DNA of 64,000 nt. Origin: CAZMMV01 sp964637035. GTDB taxonomy: Bacteria > Bacillota > Clostridia > Tissierellales > Tissierellaceae. The DNA lies in assembly GCA_964637035.1 (NCBI GenBank), contig CAZWTU010000001.1:1-64000 (forward strand), read 5' to 3'. The position numbers and the translations under genes were made by a program. Positions 43,558 to 50,888 of this stretch are shown piece by piece. The notes beneath the pieces were generated by a model, which searched no databases, was not told the DNA's origin, and worked only from the letters and a program-made list of their open reading frames with translations. Within the stretch, counting starts at the first letter, position 1; each line of letters starts with the position of its first letter.

Positions 43558-44898
43558 ATGGTATTTGAATCCTTATCGGAGAAGCTTCAAAATGCTTTGG
43601 GTAAATTAACAGGAAAAGGAAAATTATCTGAAAAAGATATAGATGTGGCTATGAGAGAAGTTAGATTAGCCCTACTTGAAGCCGATGTAAACTTTAAAGT
43701 GGTTAAAGATTTTATAAAAAATGTAAAAGAAAGATCTATTGGCACTGAAGTTATGGAAAGTTTAACTCCTGGTCAACAGGTTATAAAAATAGTTAATAAT
43801 GAATTGACAAAGCTTATGGGAGATAGTGAAGTTAAATTAAATTTTGCCTCTACTCCTCCTACTGTAATTTTAATGTGTGGACTACAAGGAGCAGGTAAAA
43901 CTACTACAGCTGGTAAATTAGCTTTAAACTTAAAAAAACAAAACAAAAGACCACTTTTGGTAGCCTGTGATGTTTATAGACCAGCTGCTATCAAACAATT
44001 AGAAGTAGTGGGGGAAAAAGTCGATACACCTGTATTTACTATGGGAGATAAGATAAATCCTGTAGATATAGCTAAAGCCGCCTTAGAGCATGGTAAGAAA
44101 AATGGAAATGATGTTATTATAATAGATACTGCAGGAAGGCTTCACATTGATGAAGACCTAATGACTGAGATTAAAGAAATACATGAAGCAGTTAAATCTG
44201 AAGAAGTTTTACTAGTCTTAGACGCCATGACTGGTCAGGATGCAGTTAATGTGGCTAGCTCATTTGATGAAAGACTAGGTATAACAGGTGTTGTACTTAC
44301 TAAGCTAGATGGTGATGCTAGGGGTGGCGCAGCTCTCTCTATTAGAGCTGTTACTGATAAGCCTATAAAATTTGTTGGTATGGGGGAAAGATTTGATCAA
44401 TTAGAAGCTTTCCATCCAAATAGAATGGCTTCAAGAATATTAGGCATGGGGGATGTACTAAGCTTAATTGAAAAAGCCCAAGCAAACATTGATGAAAAGA
44501 AAGCCTTCGAACTAGAGAAAAAAATTAGAACTCAACAATTTACTCTTGATGATTTTCTTGATCAGTTAGAACAGATGAAATCCATGGGACCTATTGATGA
44601 ACTTTTAGGAATGATTCCAGGGATGAATTCTAAGGCATTAAAGGGCATCAATATCAATGAAAAGGACATTGGAAGAATACAAGCCATAATCCAATCTATG
44701 ACTAGGAAAGAAAGAAATGATCCAGGTATTATAAATAGTAATAGAAGAAAACGTATAGCAAAAGGTAGTGGTGTTTCCGTTAATGAAGTAAATAAGCTTT
44801 TAAAGCAATTTAGAGAAACTAAAAAAATGATGAAGAAATTTACTGATATGGAAAAAACAATGAAGAAAAAAGGGAAGTTTGGAATGCCCTTTTTCTAA
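43558..44898 (+). CDS. ffh: Signal recognition particle protein Ffh
   Basis: Binds signal sequences on ribosomes together with 4.5S RNA and delivers them to FtsY. The N domain is at residues 1-90. The G domain has CGLQGAGKTTTAGKL, DVYRPAAIKQL, DTAGRLHIDEDLM and TKLDGDARGG. The methionine-rich M domain starts near GMGDVLSLIEKAQ; RRKRIAKGSG is its RNA-binding part. It has 446 aa. The ylxM-ffh-rpsP order is standard. Confidence 0.98.
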   Translation: MVFESLSEKLQNALGKLTGKGKLSEKDIDVAMREVRLALLEADVNFKVVKDFIKNVKERSIGTEVMESLTPGQQVIKIVNNELTKLMGDSEVKLNFASTPPTVILMCGLQGAGKTTTAGKLALNLKKQNKRPLLVACDVYRPAAIKQLEVVGEKVDTPVFTMGDKINPVDIAKAALEHGKKNGNDVIIIDTAGRLHIDEDLMTEIKEIHEAVKSEEVLLVLDAMTGQDAVNVASSFDERLGITGVVLTKLDGDARGGAALSIRAVTDKPIKFVGMGERFDQLEAFHPNRMASRILGMGDVLSLIEKAQANIDEKKAFELEKKIRTQQFTLDDFLDQLEQMKSMGPIDELLGMIPGMNSKALKGININEKDIGRIQAIIQSMTRKERNDPGIINSNRRKRIAKGSGVSVNEVNKLLKQFRETKKMMKKFTDMEKTMKKKGKFGMPFF

Positions 44899-44931
44899 AT
44901 AGATATTGAATATTTAAAGGAGGTGAAAAGA

Positions 44932-45243
44932 ATGGCTGTTAGAATAAGATTAAAAAGAATAGGTGCTAAAAAGAACCCTTTCTATAGAATAGTTGTAGCT
45001 GACTCCCGTAGAGCCGTAGATGGTAGATTTATCGAGGAAATTGGCTATTATAATCCATTAACTGAACCAAAAATAGTTAAAATAGATAATGAAAAAGCAA
45101 TTAACTGGATCAAAAATGGAGCTAGACCAACAGATACTGTGGATAGACTGTTTAAAATTAATGGTGTATATGATGAAAAATCTACAGAAAACACGGTTGA
45201 AGAAGAAACTGTTGAGGAAATTGTAGAAAATACTGAAGAATAG
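44932..45243 (+). CDS. rpsP: Ribosomal protein bS16
   Basis: A small-subunit protein. MAVRIRLKRIGAKKNPFYRIVVADSR is the family start (seen from MAVRIRL on). ATG 44932 is chosen over GTG 44923 because AAAGGAGGTG is the SD. At 103 aa it has an acidic C-terminal extension of about 20 residues rich in glutamate (ENTVEEETVEEIVENTEE), longer than the common 80-90-aa form. Confidence 0.97.
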   Translation: MAVRIRLKRIGAKKNPFYRIVVADSRRAVDGRFIEEIGYYNPLTEPKIVKIDNEKAINWIKNGARPTDTVDRLFKINGVYDEKSTENTVEEETVEEIVENTEE

Positions 45244-45261
45244 TATTTAGGAGGTGCAAAT

Positions 45262-45492
45262 GTGGGTGAATTAGTAGAATTTATTGCAAAATCCCTTGTT
45301 GAAAATCCTGATGAAGTTGAGGTAAATGAAGTAGAAGGTAGTCAATCTGTGATTATAGAGTTAAAGGTTGCCCCGGAAGATATGGGTAGAGTTATAGGTA
45401 AGCAAGGAAGAATAGCCAAGGCCATGAGGACAATTGTTAAAGCTGCAGCTATTAAAGACAATAAAAGGGTTGTTGTAGAAATAATTCAATAA
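45262..45492 (+). CDS. khpA: KH-domain RNA-binding protein KhpA (YlqC)
   Basis: A 76-aa single-KH protein; KhpA works with KhpB/Jag in RNA binding linked to cell elongation and division in streptococci. The KH motif VIGKQGRIAKAMRTIVKA includes the GxxG loop (GKQG). The GTG start at 45262 follows AGGAGGTG. It lies between rpsP and rimM, as in most Firmicutes; ylqD is absent. Confidence 0.95.
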   Translation: MGELVEFIAKSLVENPDEVEVNEVEGSQSVIIELKVAPEDMGRVIGKQGRIAKAMRTIVKAAAIKDNKRVVVEIIQ

Positions 45493-45510
45493 GGATTTGA
45501 TTCAATCCTT
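45491..45510 (+). other. Hairpin between khpA and rimM
   Basis: AAGGATT (45491-45497) pairs with AATCCTT (45504-45510) around a 6-nt loop, overlapping the khpA stop. There is no T-run. It may be an mRNA processing or attenuation structure that lowers read-through into rimM-trmD. Confidence 0.4.
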
Positions 45511-45531
45511 AAGAAGGTTATAGGTGAAAAA

Positions 45532-46035
45532 ATGGAATATACTATAATAGGTAAAATAATAAACACACATGGGATTAGGGGAGAAGTAAAGGTATTCCCT
45601 TTAACCAATGATATTAAAAGATTTGATTTCTTAAATTATGCATATATTGGGGAAGGAAAAACCAAGGTAAATTTGGAGAATGTTAGATATCATAAAAATT
45701 TAACTATTTTAAAATTCGAAGAATACAGTAACATAAATGAGATAGAGAAATTTAAAGATGAATTCATATATGTTGATGAAGAGGAAAGAATTGTATTACC
45801 AGAAAATCATTTTTTCATTTATGAGCTTATAAACTCACAAGTATTTGACAAAGAGATGAATTTAATTGGATTCTTATCTGATGTAATTCAAGGCTCAGGT
45901 AATGATATTTATTTAGTTGACAACATAGAAAAAAACAAGGAATATTTAATACCAGCAGTAAAGGAATTCGTTATAAAGGTAGATACTGAAAACAAACAAA
46001 TAGTAATTGACCCAATAGAAGGCATGATAGAATGA
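45532..46035 (+). CDS. rimM: Ribosome maturation factor RimM
   Basis: Binds S19 and helps form the 30S head. The RimM N domain starts YTIIGKIINTHGIRGEVKVFPLTND, here recognised by GKIINTHGIRGEVKV. The PRC-barrel domain follows about residue 95 (ELINSQVFDKEMNLIGFLSDV, ending YLIPAVKEFVIKVD). It has 167 aa. It overlaps trmD by 4 nt (ATGA), indicating coupled translation. Confidence 0.96.
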   Translation: MEYTIIGKIINTHGIRGEVKVFPLTNDIKRFDFLNYAYIGEGKTKVNLENVRYHKNLTILKFEEYSNINEIEKFKDEFIYVDEEERIVLPENHFFIYELINSQVFDKEMNLIGFLSDVIQGSGNDIYLVDNIEKNKEYLIPAVKEFVIKVDTENKQIVIDPIEGMIE

Positions 46036-46769
46036 AAGTAGATATACTGAGTTTGTTCCCAGAGTTCTTTTCTGTATTTAATAATTGGAGTATTATTGGT
46101 AGGGCTGTAGCAAATAATATAGTTAATATTAATAATATTAATATTAGGGACTTTTCAGAAAACAAACATAGAAAAGTTGATGATTATCCTTTTGGTGGTG
46201 GAAGTGGAATGCTAATGACACCAGAGCCTATTTGCAATGCATTAAATAGTGTTAAAAGTAAAAATTCTAGGATTATATATCTTTCCCCACATGGGAAAAT
46301 CTTTGATCAAGAATTGGCAAAAGAATTGGCAAAAGAGGAACATCTTATTTTATTATGTGGTCATTATGAAGGTATTGATAATAGGATCATAGAAAATTAT
46401 ATAGACGAAGAAATATCTATCGGAGACTTTGTATTAACAGGAGGCGAAATACCTGCCATGCTAATCTTAGATGCAGTTATCAGACTACTTCCTGGAGTAC
46501 TTAGATCTGAAGAGTCTTATATTGATGAATCCCATTATAATGGACTTTTAGAATATCCTCAATATACTAGACCTAGGGTATTTAATAACTATCCTGTTCC
46601 AGAAATACTTCTTTCAGGTAATCATAAAAATATTGAAGATTGGAGAAGAAAACAGTCTTTAAAATCTACTTTGATAAAAAGGCCTGATTTACTTGAAATT
46701 GATAATTTAAGCATTGAGGATAAAAGATATTTAAGTGAGATTAAAAAAGAATTAAATGATACAAATTAG
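46032..46769 (+). CDS. trmD: tRNA (m1G37) methyltransferase TrmD
   Basis: Methylates N1 of G37 in tRNAs with G36, preventing +1 frameshifts. It is a SPOUT-fold enzyme with a trefoil knot: LSPHGKIFDQELAKEL, LLCGHYEGIDNRI and SIGDFVLTGGEIPAMLI. Residues YTRPRVFNNYPVPEILLSG lie before the C-terminal tRNA-binding domain. It has 245 aa. The tRNA-Pro(GGG) in this window is among the usual substrates. Confidence 0.97.
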   Translation: MKVDILSLFPEFFSVFNNWSIIGRAVANNIVNINNINIRDFSENKHRKVDDYPFGGGSGMLMTPEPICNALNSVKSKNSRIIYLSPHGKIFDQELAKELAKEEHLILLCGHYEGIDNRIIENYIDEEISIGDFVLTGGEIPAMLILDAVIRLLPGVLRSEESYIDESHYNGLLEYPQYTRPRVFNNYPVPEILLSGNHKNIEDWRRKQSLKSTLIKRPDLLEIDNLSIEDKRYLSEIKKELNDTN

Positions 46770-46798
46770 TTGTATTAGAATATTGTTTATGCTATAAT
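46770..46798 (+). promoter_or_regulatory. Promoter of rplS
   Basis: TTGTAT (46770-46775), immediately after the trmD stop, and a perfect TATAAT (46793-46798) are spaced by 17 nt. rplS can thus be transcribed apart from the rpsP-trmD operon. Confidence 0.7.
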
Positions 46799-46804
46799 AC
46801 CAAG

Positions 46805-46872
46805 CATATGTAATTAGGGATGGTCCTCTGTCTATATGATAAGAACATCTAGTGAGAAGGGAGGGTCATGAT
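46805..46872 (+). promoter_or_regulatory. Possible rplS leader region
   Basis: About 68 nt of untranslated leader lies between the rplS promoter and its ATG. GGATGGTCCTCTGTC and GAGAAGGGAGGGTC contain short complementary stretches (GGTCCTC with GAGGGTC-like bases), so the SD region could be folded. L19 leaders that bind L19 are known in Bacilli. I cannot show that this one belongs to that class. Confidence 0.35.
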
Positions 46873-47220
46873 ATGGATATAATAAAAATGATTGAAGATG
46901 AACAATTAAAGGATAATTTGCCTACTTTTAATGTAGGTGATACTGTTCAAGTTCACTATAAAGTTGTTGAAGGTACAAGAGAAAGAATTCAAATATTTGC
47001 AGGTACAGTTCTTAAGATACAAGGTGAAGGTGCAAGAAAAACTTTCACAGTTAGAAGAATATCTTATGGTGTAGGTGTAGAAAGAACTTTTCCCGTACAT
47101 TCTCCAAGAGTTGAAGATATAATCGTTACGAGAAAAGGTAGAACCAGAAGGTCTAAACTTTTCTATATTAGAGCTAGACAAGGTAAATCTGCTAGAGTTA
47201 AAGAAAAGAAATTTTACTAA
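46873..47220 (+). CDS. rplS: Ribosomal protein bL19
   Basis: A large-subunit protein at the 30S-50S interface. ATG 46873 (115 aa) is chosen with GGAGGG at 46860-46865; GTG 46852 upstream is in the leader. The motifs are NVGDTVQVHYKVVEGTRERIQ, seen here as FNVGDTVQV, and the C-terminal RRSKLFYIRARQGKSARVKE. A terminator follows. Confidence 0.97.
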   Translation: MDIIKMIEDEQLKDNLPTFNVGDTVQVHYKVVEGTRERIQIFAGTVLKIQGEGARKTFTVRRISYGVGVERTFPVHSPRVEDIIVTRKGRTRRSKLFYIRARQGKSARVKEKKFY

Positions 47221-47223
47221 TTT

Positions 47224-47249
47224 ATTGGGACTATATAGTCCCAATTTTA
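47224..47249 (+). terminator. Terminator after rplS
   Basis: The near-perfect palindrome ATTGGGACTA-TA-TAGTCCCAAT is followed by TTTTATTT. The effective stem is 8-9 bp with a small loop. It is 4 nt after the rplS stop. Confidence 0.8.
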
Positions 47250-47266
47250 TTTAAGTAGGTGAAAAT

Positions 47267-48115
47267 ATGAATATAAATTGGTACCCGGGACATATGAAGA
47301 AAACAAAAGAATCAATCCAAAAAAATCTTAAAATGGTAGATGTAATTTTTGAATTGATTGATTCTAGAATTCCATTTAGTAGCAAAAATCCTGATATAGA
47401 TTCTATTATTGGGGAAAAACCTAAAATAGTAATTCTAAATAAATCAGACTTGTCTAGCAATGAAGGCAATAAAATATGGCAAGAATATTTTACGACAAGT
47501 AATGTAGAATCTGTATTAGTAGATTCTCTAAGTGGGAAAGGAATAAAAAAGTTATTGGAACTTTCTTACAAGGTTACTGATGATAAGAGAATAGCATATC
47601 AAAAAAGAGGAGTAATAAATAGACCTACTAGGGCTATGATTTTAGGTATACCGAATGTTGGAAAATCTACATTGATAAATATACTTTCTGGAAGAAAAGG
47701 CGCTAAAACTGGAAATAGACCAGGTGTTACAAGACATAATCAATGGATCAAAACAAGGGGTAAATTAGAATTATTAGATACTCCAGGTATACTATGGCCT
47801 AAATTTGAGGATAAAGAAGTAGGTATAAATCTTGCTTTTACAGGTGCTATTAAAGATGAAATATTGGATATAGAGACTTTGGCACTTAAACTTATAGAAA
47901 AGCTTGCTTTGTATTTTCCAAATTTACTTAAAAATCGTTATAATATTGAAATAGAGGGTAAATCATATTTAGATATAATGGAAGATATAGGCAAAAAAAG
48001 AGGATGCATTATAAAAGGTGGAGAAATAGATTATACAAAAGTTAGTAATATTTTATTAGATGAATATAGGAAAGGCAAAATTGGCAATATTACACTTGAA
48101 TTTCCTAAGGAATAG
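47267..48115 (+). CDS. rbgA: Ribosome biogenesis GTPase RbgA (YlqF)
   Basis: Needed for late 50S assembly. It is a circularly permuted GTPase beginning INWYPGHMKKTK, then NKSD (G4), GIPNVGKSTLIN (G1) and DTPGILWPKFED (G3). The C-terminal helical RNA-binding domain follows residue about 190. It has 282 aa. The rplS-rbgA-rnhB order is the standard one. Confidence 0.97.
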   Translation: MNINWYPGHMKKTKESIQKNLKMVDVIFELIDSRIPFSSKNPDIDSIIGEKPKIVILNKSDLSSNEGNKIWQEYFTTSNVESVLVDSLSGKGIKKLLELSYKVTDDKRIAYQKRGVINRPTRAMILGIPNVGKSTLINILSGRKGAKTGNRPGVTRHNQWIKTRGKLELLDTPGILWPKFEDKEVGINLAFTGAIKDEILDIETLALKLIEKLALYFPNLLKNRYNIEIEGKSYLDIMEDIGKKRGCIIKGGEIDYTKVSNILLDEYRKGKIGNITLEFPKE

Positions 48116-48120
48116 GAGAA

Positions 48121-48738
48121 ATGAATTTGTTAGAATATGAAAACAAAGCATACAAGCTTGGATATAGTAATATTGCATGTATTGATGAAGTAGGTAGAGG
48201 TTGTTTAGCAGGAGATGTAGTTGCTTGTGCAATCATAATGCCCAAAGATATTCAAATAGATGGAGTAAAAGATTCAAAAAAACTTTCACCGAAGAAAAGA
48301 GAACTTTTGTATGACCAAATATTAGAAGACTGTATTGCTTATGGTTTAGGAAGGGTAGATTCTAAAATTATTGATAATATCAATATAAAGGAAAGTACTA
48401 GACTTGCAATGAAAAAAGCTGTTGAAAACTTAAAGGATAAGGATGGAAAGGTGGTTTTACCAGATTATCTCCTCATAGATGCGGAAGAAATTGACACTAG
48501 CATCCCCTATGACTCCATTGTAAAGGGAGACGATAAATCCTATGGAATAGCTTGTGCTTCTATAATAGCTAAGGTTTATAGAGATAGGTTGTGCGTTGAA
48601 TGGAATAAGGAATACCCTGGTTATAATTTAGAAAAACATAAGGGTTATGGCACTAAAGAACACAGGGAATATATAAAAAAAATTGGTCCTTCTAAAATTC
48701 ATAGAATAAGCTTCCTTAAGAAAATTTTAAATAATTAA
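48121..48738 (+). CDS. rnhB: Ribonuclease HII
   Basis: Cuts RNA in RNA-DNA hybrids and removes misincorporated ribonucleotides. The catalytic acidic residues are in CIDEVGRGCLAGDVVA, in DYLLIDAE, and in KGDDKSYGIACASIIAKV. The C-terminal LEKHKGYGTKEHREYIKKIGPS is typical (recognised from HKGYGT). It has 205 aa and lies 5 nt after rbgA. Confidence 0.97.
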   Translation: MNLLEYENKAYKLGYSNIACIDEVGRGCLAGDVVACAIIMPKDIQIDGVKDSKKLSPKKRELLYDQILEDCIAYGLGRVDSKIIDNINIKESTRLAMKKAVENLKDKDGKVVLPDYLLIDAEEIDTSIPYDSIVKGDDKSYGIACASIIAKVYRDRLCVEWNKEYPGYNLEKHKGYGTKEHREYIKKIGPSKIHRISFLKKILNN

Positions 48739-48750
48739 AAGGTGATTTCA

Positions 48751-50190
48751 TTGAAAATAAATAATTATTTTGTAAATAATCCTAATTTAATAGATAATAC
48801 TTTCTTTAAACAAGGCGCTATTTTTAAAGGCAAGATCTTAGATTTATTTATGGATGAAGTTCTTATAGAAGTTAAAGAATATGGAACCCTTAAGGCTACA
48901 CTAGATACTGATATCCAAATAAATATTGGTGATGAAATTAATTTTCTAGTTAAGTCTTCTAAAGGTCAACAAATTGAAATTAAACCACTTCATTTGAATA
49001 TTCCAGAAGGATCAAATATCTTGGATAACAATATTAAAAACAATATACTTAAAAAAGTCCTTGATAATTTAAATAATAAAAGTTTAAATATTAAAGACAA
49101 CAAACTATCAATTGACCTAACCAAAAGCTTAATGGAAAATAATATTCATTTAAGCGAGGAAAATTTAACTACCAGCATAAAGCTGTTAGATAAATTCGTA
49201 GAATTATCCTATTTAGATGAAGATAATAAAGTTATATTTGTCGAAGGAAAAGATGGTATAAAAAAAGGTTCAAATTATGAGGATAGTATAATTAGGACTA
49301 CACCAACCAGTAGGGAAGAGAATATTGTTATAACAAGACCATTAAGTCCTTATAAAACCCACGTCAAGCATTTATTAATAACTGATAGAGATAGTTATCC
49401 TGAAAAAGAGGATTTAAGTTTAATAGTTAAGGATTTCTTACATGGGGAAGATAATGTGAAACTAGAAGAACTCCCTAAAATAATTAGTTTCATGATGAAA
49501 AATAATATTCAACCATCTTTAAATAATTTTCAAAATATAAGAGAACTAAATAAAAACCCAGAAACTTTTTTAAAGGATTTTGCTTTTAAAAAACAAACTT
49601 TTAAAGATTTTATCAAAAATAACATAGAGAAAAAAGATTTTTTAAATCACATTAAATTATTACAAGAAAACTTAGATAATAAACAAGAATTGAACATTGA
49701 CGAGTTTTCAAAATTAGAAAAGATCATCAAAGAAATTGAAAGTTTTAAAATTCAAAACATTGATGAAGAAATAGTTTTATTCAAAGATAAGATTGATTTC
49801 TTTATGGAATTAAATAAGGACTTATCATTTATGTTTTTACCTATAACGAAAGAACTAGATGATTTAGAAGGTATTGTAAGCTTCTTAAAGAGAAAAAGTA
49901 AAAAATCAAAGAATAATAAAATTAATGTCTTTATAAGTTTAAATACTAAAACTTTAGGGGATGTTAAGATTTCTTGCCAATTAAATATTAAGACCATTAA
50001 TATAAAAATGAAGATAGATAAAAGTGATTTTAAACTTTTTAAATCCCAAGAAGATATTTTAATTAAAAAAATTGAAAGTATAGGATATAATTTGAATAAT
50101 TTAGAATATATTTTTGAAGAAGAGTTAAAGTTAATTGATCAAATAGTGATTAATGATAATCCAACCTATTTTTTGGATATAAAGGTGTAA
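48751..50190 (+). CDS. FliK-like protein (YlqG-like)
   Basis: A 479-aa, lysine/asparagine-rich protein. TTG 48751 is chosen with AAAAGGTGAT as SD. The start has a short beta-rich part (FFKQGAIFKGKILDLFMDEVLIEVKE pattern, only ends quoted: FFKQG...IEVKE). The middle is low-complexity and helical. The C-terminal 90 residues (LNTKTLGDVKISCQLN ... LIKKIESIGYNLNNLEY) follow the pattern of the FliK C-terminal hook-length domain. It is encoded between rnhB and an FlhB-C-like gene, as ylqG-ylqH are in Bacillus. FliK sets hook length and switches export specificity; whether this copy does so is unknown. Confidence 0.7.
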   Translation: MKINNYFVNNPNLIDNTFFKQGAIFKGKILDLFMDEVLIEVKEYGTLKATLDTDIQINIGDEINFLVKSSKGQQIEIKPLHLNIPEGSNILDNNIKNNILKKVLDNLNNKSLNIKDNKLSIDLTKSLMENNIHLSEENLTTSIKLLDKFVELSYLDEDNKVIFVEGKDGIKKGSNYEDSIIRTTPTSREENIVITRPLSPYKTHVKHLLITDRDSYPEKEDLSLIVKDFLHGEDNVKLEELPKIISFMMKNNIQPSLNNFQNIRELNKNPETFLKDFAFKKQTFKDFIKNNIEKKDFLNHIKLLQENLDNKQELNIDEFSKLEKIIKEIESFKIQNIDEEIVLFKDKIDFFMELNKDLSFMFLPITKELDDLEGIVSFLKRKSKKSKNNKINVFISLNTKTLGDVKISCQLNIKTINIKMKIDKSDFKLFKSQEDILIKKIESIGYNLNNLEYIFEEELKLIDQIVINDNPTYFLDIKV

Positions 50191-50192
50191 TT

Positions 50193-50471
50193 ATGAAGAA
50201 TAAATTAAACAGGGCTGTAGCTTTGAAGTATTCCAACAAAGATAATTCTCCTAAGGTTATTGCTAAAGGGGAAGGTATCATAGCTACAAATATAATAGAA
50301 AAAGGAATAGATGAAGATATAGCAGTATACCAAGATAAAGAACTAGTTGATAAATTAATTGAACTAGATATAGACGATGAAATACCCGAAGAATTATATG
50401 AGGCTGTTGCGGAAATAATATTTTATGTATACAGTTTAGATTCTGAAAAAAGGAAGATGATTAGTGAATAA
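50193..50471 (+). CDS. ylqH: FlhB C-terminal-domain-like protein (YlqH)
   Basis: A 92-aa soluble protein matching only the cytoplasmic C-terminal domain of FlhB, the flagellar export switch protein. AVALKYSNKDNSPKVIAKGEG mirrors the FlhB segment after its self-cleaving NPTH site; recognised by VALKY and PKVIAKG. The NPTH motif itself is absent, with KLNR in its place, so self-cleavage is not expected. No membrane domain is present. It lies 2 nt after the FliK-like gene, and the pair probably interacts. Confidence 0.9.
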   Translation: MKNKLNRAVALKYSNKDNSPKVIAKGEGIIATNIIEKGIDEDIAVYQDKELVDKLIELDIDDEIPEELYEAVAEIIFYVYSLDSEKRKMISE

Positions 50472-50820
50472 TATTCTTAAGGGAAAAAAAGGGGAGCTAA
50501 TAGCCAAGAAATATCTACAATCAAATGGTTATATAGTTCTAAACACAAATTATAGAAATAAAATAGGTGAAATTGACATAATAGCATTAGATAAAAACAA
50601 AGAATTACTGGTTTTTGTTGAAGTTAAGACTCGTACAAGCTTAAAATATGGATATGCCTATGAGGCGGTTAATATAAGAAAACAAAGAAAAATTGTAAAT
50701 TGTTCTTATATATATATTAAGCAAAATAAATATATGAATTTTCAACCAAGATTTGACATTATTGAAGTTTATTTGACATCAGATGCGAAATTAAATCATA
50801 TTGAAAATGCTTTTTGTTAA
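50464..50820 (+). CDS. yraN: YraN/UPF0102-family putative endonuclease-fold protein
   Basis: A 118-aa protein with the restriction-endonuclease-like core GEIDIIALDKNKELLVFVEVKTRT (recognised by GEIDIIA and VFVEVKTRT). The E-D...ExK arrangement is that of a metal-dependent nuclease. The start GKKGELIAKKYLQSNGY is typical. Function is unresolved in the family. The GTG start at 50464 lies within the end of ylqH (8-nt overlap). It closes the rbgA-rnhB operon before yifB. Confidence 0.93.
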   Translation: MNNILKGKKGELIAKKYLQSNGYIVLNTNYRNKIGEIDIIALDKNKELLVFVEVKTRTSLKYGYAYEAVNIRKQRKIVNCSYIYIKQNKYMNFQPRFDIIEVYLTSDAKLNHIENAFC

Positions 50821-50842
50821 AAAGCTAAAATAACCACATATT

Positions 50843-50871
50843 TTGACTATTACCTAGGTAATGTCTAATAT
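50843..50871 (+). promoter_or_regulatory. Promoter of yifB-dprA
   Basis: TTGACT (50843-50848) and TAATAT (50866-50871) are spaced by exactly 17 nt, 18 nt before the yifB ATG. The spacer is nearly filled by a perfect 14-bp palindrome. Confidence 0.7.
50849..50862. promoter_or_regulatory. 14-bp palindrome ATTACCTAGGTAAT (candidate operator)
   Basis: ATTACCTAGGTAAT equals its own reverse complement and lies entirely between the -35 and -10 of the yifB promoter. A protein bound here would block RNA polymerase. It does not match the LexA, CodY, Rex or Fur consensus I know. The regulator is unknown. Confidence 0.6.
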
Positions 50872-50888
50872 CATAAGGGGTGCTCACT

